From NCBI GenBank assembly GCA_017994075.1, contig JAGOLM010000006.1, positions 1 to 39,591 on the forward strand: a DNA stretch of 39,591 bases. The letters are read 5' to 3'. This stretch comes from Lachnospiraceae bacterium (GTDB lineage Bacteria > Bacillota > Clostridia > Lachnospirales > Lachnospiraceae). Under the pieces are notes generated by a model. It was not told the DNA's origin, searched no databases, and saw only the letters and a program-made list of their open reading frames with translations. Numbering within the stretch: position 1 is the stretch's first letter; the number at the start of each line of letters is the position of its first letter. A program made the translations under genes and the position numbers. Shown here piece by piece: positions 1-8,268 of the stretch.

Positions 1-2
1 CC

Positions 3-50
3 ATAGACGCTTTATACAAGCTGAATTATGAAATGATGATGGGTAATTAG
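3..50 (+). CDS. 3' end of an unidentified upstream gene (partial)
   Basis: The first bases read in frame as the last 15 codons of a gene ending in TAG at 48-50 (residues ...LYKLNYEMMMGN). It ends 9 bases before the nanE start, so it probably belongs to the same operon, and the context suggests a sialic-acid transport or catabolism gene. The fragment is too short to assign to a family. Confidence 0.4.
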   Translation: MDALYKLNYEMMMGN

Positions 51-59
51 AAAGCATAT

Positions 60-761
60 ATGAATAAGGACGAATTTTTCAAAAAAATAAAGAGGGGTCT
101 CATAGTATCATGTTAGGCACTCCCGGAAGAACCGCTGTATAGCAGCTTTATAATGGGAAGAATGGCATTGGCTGCCCAGGAGGGTGGTGCATCAGCGATC
201 AGAGCCAATACTCCAGGTGACATCAAGGAGATAAAAAGTCTGACTGATCTTCCGGTTATAGGATTGTATAAGGCTGTTTATGATAATTCCATGGTCTATA
301 TCACACCGACAATGACGGAAATAGATGCGCTTATAGATGCCGGATCTGATGCCATCGCTATGGATGCCACTGATAGAGTCAGGCCGGATGGCCAAAGTAT
401 AACGGAGTTCTTTTGTGAAGTGCGGGAAAAATATCCGAACATGATCTTTATGGCGGATTGTGCAACGGAAGAGGATGCACTCCGTGCAGAGACACTGGGT
501 TTTGATATGGCAGGGACTACCTTGAGAGGATATACCGCAGAGACAAAAGGGATTTCGACCCCGGACATCAATCTGATAAAAAAACTGTCAGAGAAGCTCA
601 ACATCCCCCTTATAGCAGAGGGAGGGATATGGGAGAGAGAACAGCTAACAGATGTGTTTATAAATGGAGCTTATGCAGCAGTAGTAGGTACGGCCATCAC
701 CAGACCAAGGGATATAACGAGAAGATTTGTAGAGTCGATTTCGGAGAGATTGCATGAATAG
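60..761 (+). pseudogene. nanE: N-acetylmannosamine-6-phosphate 2-epimerase (NanE) with an in-frame TAG at codon 19
   Basis: NanE converts ManNAc-6-P to GlcNAc-6-P in cytoplasmic sialic acid catabolism. From ATG 60 the frame reads a typical NanE start (GLIVSC), then TAG at 114-116 exactly where the family has Gln in SCQALP, then resumes with ALPEEPLYSSFIMGRMALAA and stays open to the TAG at 759-761. The rest of the barrel is intact, including the lysine of the PVIGLYK strand, the DATDR segment, GTTLRGYT and the glutamate of IAEGGIW. A CAG to TAG change explains the break. An ORF restarting at ATG 153 would give 202 residues without the first beta strand and has no ribosome site. It overlaps the next gene by 8 bases. 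It could be a recent pseudogene, a sequence error, or a suppressed amber codon. Confidence 0.85.
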
Positions 762-1620
762 ATCAAAAGAAATACTCAGCAAAGAATTTAAATACAGGAA
801 TAAGGGTGTGGTAAAGGGCAGGATATTGGATGCGATTGCAGATATGACCGGCGCAGAGAGAACTGTGGCTGAATTTTTCCTGGAGAATGAACAGAGTGGT
901 AATTTTTCTCTCAAGGCAGTTTCCGCTACTCTTTTTGTGTCAGAAGCTACATTGTCTCGATTTTCGAAAAAGTGCGGTTATAAGGGATATAGAGAATTTG
1001 TATTTGATTATGAGAGAGAAATCTCTGAGATTCCAACTTCGGGTGGAGATATAAGTGTATATACGAGAAAAGTAAAATCTATGTATACGGATATTTTTAA
1101 AAAAAGCTTTGAGCTGTTGGATGAGGAGCAGATGGAGAGGATCGCCAGAAATCTCATGGATGCTGACGAAAATGTATACGTGTATGGAATGGGAAGCTCC
1201 GGATATGCAGCAGAGGAATTCACTTATAGATTTATGAGGCTGGGAATGAGAGTTCAGGCCGTTACAGATTCTCACATGATCAAGGCAAGCGCCGCTCTGA
1301 CAGGAGATAAAACCCTTGTCATAGGGATATCTATAAGCGGAGATACAAGTGAAGTTGTCGATGCGCTTAGAATAGCAAAAAAGAACGGCGCCAAGGTTAT
1401 TTTTTTAACCGGAAAAACTGACACAGTAGATGTGGATATTGCAGATGAAGTCTTAGAACTGGCTTATCTTAAGGATCTCGATAATGGCACTAAGATATCT
1501 CCGCAGATTAGCCCACTTATACTTATAGATGTTTTATATTCATACTATCTGTCTAAAAATTCTGCACTTCATTTTGAGAGATATAATGAAACTCTTTCAG
1601 CAATTAAAGATAAAAAATAA
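754..1620 (+). CDS. MurR/RpiR family transcriptional regulator (HTH_6 + SIS)
   Basis: A 288-residue regulator. An N-terminal HTH_6 domain (about residues 25-100, with the segment VSEATLSRFSKKCGYKGYREF) is followed by a sugar-isomerase (SIS) domain (about 125-260, with YGMGSSGYAAEEF and GISISGDTSEVV) that binds phosphosugars in this family. It starts inside the end of nanE (8-base overlap, GGAGAG 6 bases upstream), so the two are translationally coupled. The partner suggests it senses a sialic acid or amino-sugar phosphate and controls the upstream nan genes; the ligand is an inference. A long hairpin follows 2 bases after the stop. Confidence 0.9.
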   Translation: MNRSKEILSKEFKYRNKGVVKGRILDAIADMTGAERTVAEFFLENEQSGNFSLKAVSATLFVSEATLSRFSKKCGYKGYREFVFDYEREISEIPTSGGDISVYTRKVKSMYTDIFKKSFELLDEEQMERIARNLMDADENVYVYGMGSSGYAAEEFTYRFMRLGMRVQAVTDSHMIKASAALTGDKTLVIGISISGDTSEVVDALRIAKKNGAKVIFLTGKTDTVDVDIADEVLELAYLKDLDNGTKISPQISPLILIDVLYSYYLSKNSALHFERYNETLSAIKDKK

Positions 1621-1622
1621 TA

Positions 1623-1673
1623 AAACCGCAATACATATTGAAACTTAAATGTTCAATATGTGCTGTGGTTTTT
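1623..1673. terminator. Bidirectional intrinsic terminator between the RpiR gene and murI
   Basis: Arms 1623-1642 and 1652-1671 pair over 20 positions with one mismatch and two wobbles around a 9-base loop. A T-rich run follows on the plus strand, and on the minus strand the A-rich bases before 1623 give a U tract. The two flanking genes converge here. Confidence 0.8.
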
Positions 1674-1704
1674 AAAAACTATGTATTAGCTTATACAATA
1701 AAGC

Positions 1705-2481
1705 CTATGCATTAAAAAGTCTTTTGAATAATTCGATCTTCTCTGAACTAGGGTCACTGGACTCGAAATCTACTGTACCTATTTTTGATGAATCCTCTAA
1801 TAGTAGCCCGGCTTCAGCTAAACGTCTCTTTAACTCTCGGGCAGTGCCCTCAGCTCCATCGAATATATCTACATTATCACCTAGAACAATCTGAATTTTA
1901 TCTCTTAAAAATGGGTAATGAGTGCATCCTAATACTGCAGCATCAACCGGTTCATCCACATAAGGTTTTAGAAGATCCTGTAGGAATTCAACAACTTCCA
2001 TTGAATTATATTTCCCATCCTCTACAAATTCCATAAGGCCTGGACAGGCAAGAGGAATTATCTCGGCTTCACTATCATATTCTGATATAAGGTTATGAAG
2101 TTTCCTGCCATGAATTGTCATGGGAGTAGCCATTACCAGAATTCTTCCACCCGGATGTTTTTTGACGGCGGGCTTAACGGCAGGTTCAATTCCTACCATA
2201 GGAAAATCTGGAAACATGCAACGCATTACCCTTACAGCTGCGCTGGTAGCGGTGTTGCAGGCAATGGCGCAGGCTTTGGCGCCTGCAGTTCTATATTTTG
2301 CTACAGTACTGATAGTCAGATCCTGAATCTGCTCAACTGATTTGGTGCCATAAGGGGCATTGGCTGAGTCACCGAAAAACACAAAATCTTCTTCAGGCAT
2401 AATTTTAACTAATTCTCTAAGTACGCTTATTCCACCGGCCCCTGAGTCAAAGACCAGGATGGGGAGCTGCTTCTTATCCAT
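1705..2481 (-). CDS. murI: Glutamate racemase
   Basis: MurI interconverts L- and D-glutamate to supply D-Glu for peptidoglycan. The two catalytic cysteine motifs are present, ACNTATSAA and GCTHYP, as well as the N-terminal FDSGAGGISVL and the FFGDSANAPYG segment. I place the start at ATG 2481 (protein MDKKQLPILVFDSG, 258 residues) because GGAGA lies about 10 bases upstream; the longer frame to 2565 adds 28 residues without homologous character. The gene is alone on the minus strand between the tRNA operon and the converging RpiR gene, and shares the terminator at 1623-1673. Confidence 0.93.
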   Translation of the reverse strand: MDKKQLPILVFDSGAGGISVLRELVKIMPEEDFVFFGDSANAPYGTKSVEQIQDLTISTVAKYRTAGAKACAIACNTATSAAVRVMRCMFPDFPMVGIEPAVKPAVKKHPGGRILVMATPMTIHGRKLHNLISEYDSEAEIIPLACPGLMEFVEDGKYNSMEVVEFLQDLLKPYVDEPVDAAVLGCTHYPFLRDKIQIVLGDNVDIFDGAEGTARELKRRLAEAGLLLEDSSKIGTVDFESSDPSSEKIELFKRLFNA

Positions 2482-2662
2482 TTTTTTAATATCTCCTAAC
2501 TTATATACGTAATCTGCAAGCAGAACATTATCGGCTTGCGAAACATACTGGTAATCATAGCACAAGTTATGCGTTAATTCGAATTACAAATATATATAAA
2601 ATCTGTACTTTGGGTATTTAAATCCGTTCGTCAACGATAACTCAACCTTTTCATAATTGATA

Positions 2663-2709
2663 ATAAAAAAATCGCAGAAACATTGATTTGATCATTGTTT
2701 CTACGATTT
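2663..2709 (-). terminator. Intrinsic terminator of the tRNA operon
   Basis: On the minus strand, arms 2709-2693 and 2685-2669 form a 17-position stem with one wobble and one mismatch, followed by a run of U (A run at 2665-2670). It lies 7 bases downstream of the last tRNA. Confidence 0.8.
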
Positions 2710-2715
2710 CGCTCA

Positions 2716-2786
2716 AGCAGATAACGGGAGTCGGACCCGCCTCCTCAGCTTGGGAAGCTGATGTACTACCGATATACTATATCTGC
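2716..2786 (-). tRNA. tRNA-Gly (anticodon CCC)
   Basis: The minus strand folds as a cloverleaf: acceptor GCAGATA pairs with TATCTGC, the discriminator is U as usual for Gly, the anticodon loop is TTCCCAA between TCAGC and GCTGA, and the T arm carries GGTCCGACT. CCA is not encoded. Last of three tRNAs in the transcript. Confidence 0.93.
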
Positions 2787-2805
2787 TTATATTATCAAAA
2801 TAACA

Positions 2806-2876
2806 AGCGGGTGATGGGAATCGAACCCACGTATCTAGCTTGGAAGGCTAGTGTTCTACCATTGAACTACACCCGC
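2806..2876 (-). tRNA. tRNA-Gly (anticodon TCC)
   Basis: Acceptor GCGGGTG pairs with CACCCGC with a U discriminator. The anticodon loop CTTCCAA lies between CTAGC and GCTAG, and the T arm carries GGTTCGATT. CCA is not encoded. Second tRNA of the operon, 19 bases from the Gly-CCC gene. Confidence 0.95.
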
Positions 2877-2886
2877 ATAAGTTAAA

Positions 2887-2959
2887 TGCCCAGTTCCGGA
2901 ATCGAACCAGAGACACGTAGATTTTCAGTCTACTGCTCTACCAACTGAGCTAACTGGGC
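2887..2959 (-). tRNA. tRNA-Phe (anticodon GAA)
   Basis: Acceptor GCCCAGT pairs with ACTGGGC, discriminator A. D arm AGCTCAGTTGGTAGAGC, anticodon loop CTGAAAA between GTAGA and TCTAC, T arm GGTTCGATT. The 73 bases match standard tRNA-Phe length without CCA. First tRNA of the transcript. Confidence 0.95.
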
Positions 2960-2976
2960 TTAACTCGAACATTGAT

Positions 2977-3005
2977 ATTTTAAACAAGTAAGGTATTGAT
3001 GTCAA
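2977..3005 (-). promoter_or_regulatory. Sigma-A promoter of the tRNA operon
   Basis: The minus strand reads TTGACA (3005-3000), 17 bases, then TAAAAT (2982-2977). It lies 18 bases upstream of the tRNA-Phe 5' end and just past the hpf terminator, so it should drive Phe-Gly-Gly. Confidence 0.8.
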
Positions 3006-3011
3006 GATAAT

Positions 3012-3041
3012 AAAAACAGGAGCAGTGTAAACTGCCCCTGT
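3012..3041 (-). terminator. Intrinsic terminator of hpf
   Basis: On the minus strand ACAGGGGCAGT pairs with ACTGCTCCTGT around a 4-base loop, followed by TTTTATT. It lies 26 bases after the hpf stop. Confidence 0.88.
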
Positions 3042-3066
3042 TATGGAATCAATATTCAATTTTTAA

Positions 3067-3600
3067 TTAATCTTCAGGTTCGATCAGTCCGTATGTATTG
3101 CCACGTCTCTTGTAAACTACGTTTACGTCATCAGTTTCAGCGTTTCTGAATACAAAGAAATCATGTCCCAGAAGCTCCATCTGGATGCATGCATCCTCAG
3201 GATACATAGGCTTCATGCCAAATCGCTTTTCTCTGACGATCTTAATCTCCTGATCATCGGCTTCAGAATCTTTCTCAATGAATTCTCTTCTGAAGTCATT
3301 GGCAGGATCCTGCTGTTTAGTAATGAGCTTATGTCTGTACTTTTTGATCTGTCTCTCGATTGTCTCCTCAACGAGGTCGATGGATATGTACATGTCATTG
3401 CTGACCTGTTCGGATCTTACCGTATGTCCCTTTATAGAGATGGTAACTTCCGCTTTTTGACGCTCCTTTTCGACACTGAGAGTGACCTTACACGGCGTAT
3501 CTTCATTAAAATACCTATCAAGTTTGGAAAGCCTTTCCTCCACAGCTGCTTTCAAGCCATCCGTTAATTCAATGTTTCTGCCTGTGATTGTTAGTCTCAT
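3067..3600 (-). CDS. hpf: Ribosome hibernation promoting factor, long form (HPF/RaiA)
   Basis: Long HPF dimerises 70S ribosomes into inactive 100S particles in stationary phase. At 177 residues it has the two expected parts: an N-terminal RaiA fold (about 1-100, start MRLTITGRNIELTDGLK) that sits in the 30S mRNA channel, and a C-terminal dimerisation domain (about 120-177, with KRFGMKPMYPEDACIQMELL and FFVFRNAETDDVNVVYKR). AGGGG lies about 10 bases before ATG. It is monocistronic, with its own promoter and terminator. In many clostridia hpf sits next to comFC and secA; here the three are dispersed across the window. Confidence 0.95.
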   Translation of the reverse strand: MRLTITGRNIELTDGLKAAVEERLSKLDRYFNEDTPCKVTLSVEKERQKAEVTISIKGHTVRSEQVSNDMYISIDLVEETIERQIKKYRHKLITKQQDPANDFRREFIEKDSEADDQEIKIVREKRFGMKPMYPEDACIQMELLGHDFFVFRNAETDDVNVVYKRRGNTYGLIEPED

Positions 3601-3649
3601 AATTATCAGCCCCTTTTTCTTGAATTCGATAAACAGTTATCGTAAAGTA

Positions 3650-3679
3650 ATTATACATGAAACATGAATAAAAAGTAAA
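3650..3679 (-). promoter_or_regulatory. Probable promoter of hpf
   Basis: The minus strand reads TTTACT (3679-3674), 18 bases, then TATAAT (3655-3650), about 50 bases upstream of the hpf start. The -10 box is perfect and the -35 matches 4 of 6. Confidence 0.65.
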
Positions 3680-3795
3680 TTGCTTTTACGAAAAAATGTC
3701 TAAACAAATTGTGAAAAATTCTGACTATAGACATGAAAAAATTAAAAGATTGACAAATTGCTCACATGTAAATAATCGGAAGAAGAGGACATATA

Positions 3796-4545
3796 ATGGA
3801 AAATAAAGGATTTCACTCAAAAGTTGCATATGTATCGGGAGCATCCAGAGGAATAGGCAAGGGTATTGCGGAAAAATTAGCGCAGGATGGGTATAATCTG
3901 AGTCTGACATGTGAGAAAAGTAAAACATCGTTGGAAGATTTAGCAGCTGAATTAAGAGAGAGATTTCATGTTGAAGTGCTGACATCTGTAGGAGATGTTG
4001 GGAAATATGATTTTATGAAAAAAGTAGGTAATGATACGCTGGACACATTCGGGCATATTGATGCAGTTATCAACAATGCCGGTATAGCCCATATCGGTTT
4101 GCTGACAGATATGTCACCAGAAAAATGGGACAGGATGATGAGAGTTAATCTGTATTCGGTATTTTATTCTGCCAAGGTTTTTACACCATCTATGATCCAA
4201 CGAAGATCAGGTTCTATTATCAATATATCATCTATGTGGGGAAGAGCCGGTGCATCATGTGAAGTTGCATATTCAGCCACAAAGGGTGGGATCAATTCAT
4301 TTACAATGGCGTTGGCCAAAGAGCTGGCACCTTCTAATATAAGTGTTAATGCTCTGGCTCTAGGAGTAATGGATACAGATATGAACAGTATGCTGTCTAA
4401 GGATGACAAGGAAGAATTGGTAGAAGACATTCCAATAGGTAGATTTGGCACTCCAGAGGATGTGGGATCTACAGTTAGTGCACTTTTAAAGACACCTAGG
4501 TATCTCACCGGTCAGGTCATAGGTATGGATGGCGGATACATCTGA
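3796..4545 (+). CDS. SDR family NAD(P)-dependent oxidoreductase (FabG-like)
   Basis: A 249-residue classical short-chain dehydrogenase/reductase. It has the nucleotide-binding SGASRGIG (residues 14-21), NNAG (93-96), the catalytic serine in NISSMWG (145/146) and Y159-x3-K163 (YSATK), and ends with GQVIGMDGGYI as FabG-type enzymes do. AGAGGA lies 8 bases before ATG. A TTGACA at 3750-3755 could be the -35 of its promoter, but the -10 is poor. The gene stands alone with a terminator behind it and no fatty-acid genes beside it, so 3-oxoacyl-ACP reductase is only one possibility; the substrate cannot be read from sequence. Confidence 0.87.
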   Translation: MENKGFHSKVAYVSGASRGIGKGIAEKLAQDGYNLSLTCEKSKTSLEDLAAELRERFHVEVLTSVGDVGKYDFMKKVGNDTLDTFGHIDAVINNAGIAHIGLLTDMSPEKWDRMMRVNLYSVFYSAKVFTPSMIQRRSGSIINISSMWGRAGASCEVAYSATKGGINSFTMALAKELAPSNISVNALALGVMDTDMNSMLSKDDKEELVEDIPIGRFGTPEDVGSTVSALLKTPRYLTGQVIGMDGGYI

Positions 4546-4590
4546 AACTTATGTAGTGATATTAATGTAAGACAATTTATGGTTAAGTAA

Positions 4591-4630
4591 AATAAGCTCG
4601 CAAAACCCTGTGGTTATGCGGGCTTTATTT
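4591..4630 (+). terminator. Intrinsic terminator after the SDR gene
   Basis: AAGCTCGCA (4594-4602) pairs with TGCGGGCTT (4617-4625) with one wobble, followed by TATTTAT. It ends the SDR transcript. Confidence 0.7.
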
Positions 4631-4776
4631 ATGGCTAAAATTGTAGCGTTTGCAAACGACAGCTAAAGATATTCTGAAATTTTTTAAATAGTATATATAT
4701 TTTAAAAAATAATGATATTATGTAGCCGTTCAGTAGAATATTAAGTGCAAATGTGTATGAGGAAAGGATTATAGAG

Positions 4777-5718
4777 TTGAAAAGTTTTGATTTGGGTAGT
4801 CTGGTAAGGAAGTATCGCATTGATAAAAACATGACTCAGGAACAACTGGCAGAATTATTTGAATGTTCATCAAGCACGATATCAAGAATGGAAAAGGGAG
4901 AGAGCCTTCCCAATAAGAGAATATATGAAAATGTAATTACTTATGCGAGGCTAATGGACAAGTCTATCAGAGTGGAAAGTGATACCAGTCTGTTTGGGAT
5001 CAAGGGGCACAGCGGGTTGTTAGAAGCTCTTGAAGGGAGAAAGTGGGATATATTTGAGGAGAAACTATATGCACTTAAGGATCAGGCTTATAAAAATCCA
5101 AAACTAAAACAATTATATGAAATGGCTATGATCATATGGGAGATAATGTACGTTCAGCATATAGAAGGAAATATTGAGGATATTCCGGGGAGGATTGGCA
5201 TGTTTCGTGATCGACTGATAAAGGCGATCACCTACACTATTCCTGATTTTCCGAAAAGTATGAAAAGGGAAGAACGGAGATTCTCTCATACGGAGATAGT
5301 GCTCTTAAACGGTTATGTATTTGCTTCCTTTAGAGAAGGCGAAAAAGAAACAGCGGTGAATATACTTCGAACGTTATCCGGCTCGCTTAAGAGCAGTCTA
5401 AGGGAAGATATTGAATATTACAAGGCAGAAGCTGCTCTTTATAACAATAAAGCGGTTATAGCCATGAGAATCGGTAAGAATGGACTGGCGTCGAATTTTT
5501 TAAATAAAGGAATAGATATTGCCAGAGTTCATGGTAATATCTATGTGCTTATAGCACTTATGCAGAACCAGGCAAAGAATTTTTTTGATATGGGATATGA
5601 GGGAAAAGGCGACATGATGAGAAGCGCATACCAATCGATGGCGAGGACAGTTCCTGAAGAAGAAAATGGCATGCTACTCCAAGAAACCAAAGAGGGAACT
5701 GTGCTTTATGTGTTTTGA
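4777..5718 (+). CDS. XRE-family helix-turn-helix regulator with a helical (TPR-like) C-terminal domain
   Basis: The N-terminus is an HTH_3/XRE DNA-binding domain (about residues 5-62: GSLVRKYRIDKNMTQEQLAE, then SSSTISRMEKG). The remaining 250 residues are predicted helical with no catalytic motif, an architecture like RRNPP or Rgg-type regulators, though no ligand pocket can be claimed. I choose TTG 4777 because AGGAAAGG lies 9 bases upstream; a GTG at 4753 would add 8 residues and has no ribosome site. An extended -10 (TGATATTAT, 4713-4721) lies upstream. The stop TGA is followed closely by the alpha/beta hydrolase gene, so the regulator probably heads that operon. Confidence 0.85.
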   Translation: MKSFDLGSLVRKYRIDKNMTQEQLAELFECSSSTISRMEKGESLPNKRIYENVITYARLMDKSIRVESDTSLFGIKGHSGLLEALEGRKWDIFEEKLYALKDQAYKNPKLKQLYEMAMIIWEIMYVQHIEGNIEDIPGRIGMFRDRLIKAITYTIPDFPKSMKREERRFSHTEIVLLNGYVFASFREGEKETAVNILRTLSGSLKSSLREDIEYYKAEAALYNNKAVIAMRIGKNGLASNFLNKGIDIARVHGNIYVLIALMQNQAKNFFDMGYEGKGDMMRSAYQSMARTVPEEENGMLLQETKEGTVLYVF

Positions 5719-5789
5719 TGCACTTGCTTGATTTCCATAAAAGTATTATATTTACTTTGCTTAAAACTGGAAAGCTGTGGAGAATTTTA

Positions 5790-6560
5790 ATGGAAATACA
5801 GGTAAACGGTTATAATATCCGATATAAAATAAGCGGAGATGGACCGAAAAATGCGGTTATATTACAAGGATGGGGAACCACAATGGAGGTCTATGACTCC
5901 ATAAAAAATATCCTTGTTGATAAATACAGAGTAATACAGATGGATCTCCCGGGATTTGGTTCTTCTGATGAACCTAAAGAGCCTTGGGGCGCTAAAGAGT
6001 ACAGTGATTTCACACTGGATTTTTTACATGAGATAGGAGTGAAAGAGGCTGTTTTTATAGGACATTCTTATGGTGGAAGGATCATAATCAATCTTGCATC
6101 TAGAGAAGATATTCCTATTAATATGACGAAGCTGTTACTGATCGATAGTGCCGGGATACTTCCTACCAAGACAAAGAAACAGGAACGTGCTGTAAAATCA
6201 TATAAATTGAAAAAGAAATTTTTGCATCTTTCTTTTGTATATTATTTCTTTCCGGAGATGATAGACGAATGGATGAATGATCAGGGATCTGATGACTATA
6301 AGGCAGCATCTTTGATGATGAAAAAGTGTCTTGTAAAATCAGTTAATGAAGATCAGACGGACAAGCTGTCACACATCAAACAGGAGACGCTATTAATATG
6401 GGGCGATCTGGATACAGCAACACCGATTTCTGATGCACATATAATGGAGAGTAATATACCAGACAGCGGTCTGGTGGTACTAGAGGGAACCGGACATTAT
6501 TCATTTCTGGAGAAGCCAGTTGTTTTCAAGAATGTTATCAGTAATTTTTTGCTGGAATAG
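5790..6560 (+). CDS. Alpha/beta hydrolase fold protein
   Basis: A 256-residue alpha/beta hydrolase. It has oxyanion-hole QGWGT (26-30), nucleophile elbow GHSYGG (S93), a catalytic acid in WGDLDTATP (D206 or D208) and H236 in GTGHYSF. ATG 5790 is chosen because GGAG lies 8 bases upstream; the open frame continues back to ATG 5718, which overlaps the regulator's stop and would add 24 residues. The substrate is unknown. Its place directly before a Mur ligase and Ddl suggests a role linked to the cell envelope, but nothing in the protein proves it. Confidence 0.85.
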   Translation: MEIQVNGYNIRYKISGDGPKNAVILQGWGTTMEVYDSIKNILVDKYRVIQMDLPGFGSSDEPKEPWGAKEYSDFTLDFLHEIGVKEAVFIGHSYGGRIIINLASREDIPINMTKLLLIDSAGILPTKTKKQERAVKSYKLKKKFLHLSFVYYFFPEMIDEWMNDQGSDDYKAASLMMKKCLVKSVNEDQTDKLSHIKQETLLIWGDLDTATPISDAHIMESNIPDSGLVVLEGTGHYSFLEKPVVFKNVISNFLLE

Positions 6561-6623
6561 ACTTTCGGTACAGATTTTTCGGACTGCTTTTTGCAGATAA
6601 TATAATATAAATAGAGGGAATCG

Positions 6624-8261
6624 ATGACATATATTATTAGCGGTATTTCTATCGCACTTTTCTTCATAAACATGCTGTTTATAGGCGTATACAATCTGTA
6701 TATGTTTCAGCTCAATGTCTATCTTAATAACGAACAGGCGGCCTGGCTTAGGTCTCATGAGAAGAGACAGAGAGTTCTGAAACTAGACTATTATGTCAGC
6801 CTTTTATCTATGTTCTTTGTATTGTTCTTTATGAGGTATCTGTTGATACCGGTGCAACTTCTCACCATATGGTATTACGGCAAGATGATTAGGAAACCGC
6901 ATAAAAAGGCTTTTGTATGGACGGCCAGAGTCAAGAGACTGTTTATAACATATACGATCATAACGGCATTGATCTCAGGAATCATGGTCTGGATCGTGAT
7001 ATGGACCGAGACCCATACCGGAATGCTTTTCCTGGTATATGCTGTGATGTCCCTGTTCTATGCAGTAGCACCATATCTCATTATGGTTACAAACACCATA
7101 AATCATCCTATCGAAATAGGTATCAATAACCATTATATAAATGATGCCAAGAGGATCCTAAGATCTGTTCCGGAAATGAAAATAATAGGAATTACCGGAA
7201 GTTACGGTAAGACCAGTGTGAAATATTACCTCGATACACTTTTAAAAGTTAAATATAATGTGCTGAAGACTCCCGGTAGCTTCAACACTCCTATGGGAGT
7301 CGTGAAAACCATAAGAGGCGAGATGAGACCAGATACAGAGATATTTCTCTGCGAGATGGGAGCCAGATATGTAAAAGAGATCAAGGAAATCTGCGATATA
7401 GTCCATCCTGGCGATGGAATAATCACTTCAATCGGTCCGCAGCACTTAGAGACATTTGGTTCTATGGACAATATAATAAGAACCAAGTTTGAACTTGCAG
7501 ATGCGGTGGCGGAAAAGAATGATCAAGGCGATAAATCTAATGGCAGGATATTCCTAAATCTGGATTGTGATCATATAGCTGATAATGACGACAAATACGT
7601 AGATAAGATCTATTATTCAGCTATAGATAGAAGTAATGATACAGATCTGGATTCTCCGTGTTATTATGCCAAGAACGTTTCGGCGGAGCCGACAGGCACA
7701 CGTTTTACGGTAGTGGCACCGGATGAATCAGAGCAGGAATATGAGATGAAGCTCATCGGGATACATAACGTGATCAATGTTGTAGGCGCTATAGCAATAG
7801 CCAATAGTTATGATATTTCTCTTGCAGATCTGGTTACAGCTGTCAGAAGGTTACGTCCGGCACCTCATAGATTGCAGATGCTCCCTCGTGGCAATGTTAC
7901 TATTATAGACGATGCATACAATTCCAACCCTGTCGGGTCAAAGGCAGCAGTGGAAACACTGGGAATGTTTGATGGTATCAGGATTCTGGTTACTCCCGGA
8001 ATGGTAGAGCTGGGAGAAAAAGAAGATGATTATAATGAAGCATTTGGAGGCTATGCCGCTTCAAATTGTGATTATGTGGCATTGGTAGGAGAAGTACATA
8101 CCAGACCTATCCAAGAAGGCCTTATCAAGGCCGGTTTCCCGGAAAAGAAGATCTTCGTAGGTGAGACACTTCAGGAAGCTATGAATTTTGCCAATACCGC
8201 TCAGGGAGCAGGCCACAGATACATTCTGTTGGAGAATGACCTGAGTGATAACTACTTGTAA
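6624..8261 (+). CDS. Membrane-anchored Mur ligase family protein (MurF-like)
   Basis: A 545-residue protein with about four predicted membrane segments (roughly 4-27, 56-85, 106-127, 131-155) before a Mur ligase. The ligase half has the ATP loop GITGSYGKTS (189-198), a central domain with GIITSIGPQHLETFGS, and the C-terminal DDAYNSNPVG segment typical of MurF. MurF adds D-Ala-D-Ala to UDP-MurNAc-tripeptide; a soluble MurF has about 450 residues and lacks the N-terminal membrane part. AGAGGG precedes ATG. With the hydrolase upstream and ddl 86 bases downstream, a role in D-Ala-D-Ala-type precursor assembly at the membrane is likely. Whether it is the cell's main MurF or a specialised paralogue cannot be decided here. 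Confidence 0.85.
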   Translation: MTYIISGISIALFFINMLFIGVYNLYMFQLNVYLNNEQAAWLRSHEKRQRVLKLDYYVSLLSMFFVLFFMRYLLIPVQLLTIWYYGKMIRKPHKKAFVWTARVKRLFITYTIITALISGIMVWIVIWTETHTGMLFLVYAVMSLFYAVAPYLIMVTNTINHPIEIGINNHYINDAKRILRSVPEMKIIGITGSYGKTSVKYYLDTLLKVKYNVLKTPGSFNTPMGVVKTIRGEMRPDTEIFLCEMGARYVKEIKEICDIVHPGDGIITSIGPQHLETFGSMDNIIRTKFELADAVAEKNDQGDKSNGRIFLNLDCDHIADNDDKYVDKIYYSAIDRSNDTDLDSPCYYAKNVSAEPTGTRFTVVAPDESEQEYEMKLIGIHNVINVVGAIAIANSYDISLADLVTAVRRLRPAPHRLQMLPRGNVTIIDDAYNSNPVGSKAAVETLGMFDGIRILVTPGMVELGEKEDDYNEAFGGYAASNCDYVALVGEVHTRPIQEGLIKAGFPEKKIFVGETLQEAMNFANTAQGAGHRYILLENDLSDNYL

Positions 8262-8268
8262 AAGCATC

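Noticed and set aside
60..761. TAG in nanE as a sign of an alternative genetic code
   Set aside because: TAG is used as an ordinary stop in several genes here (nanE itself, map, secA, the carrier protein gene), so reassignment is not supported.
2688..2885. 65-residue plus-strand ORF across the tRNA genes
   Set aside because: It is the antisense of two tRNA-Gly genes; the repeated peptide-like pattern comes from the tRNA similarity.
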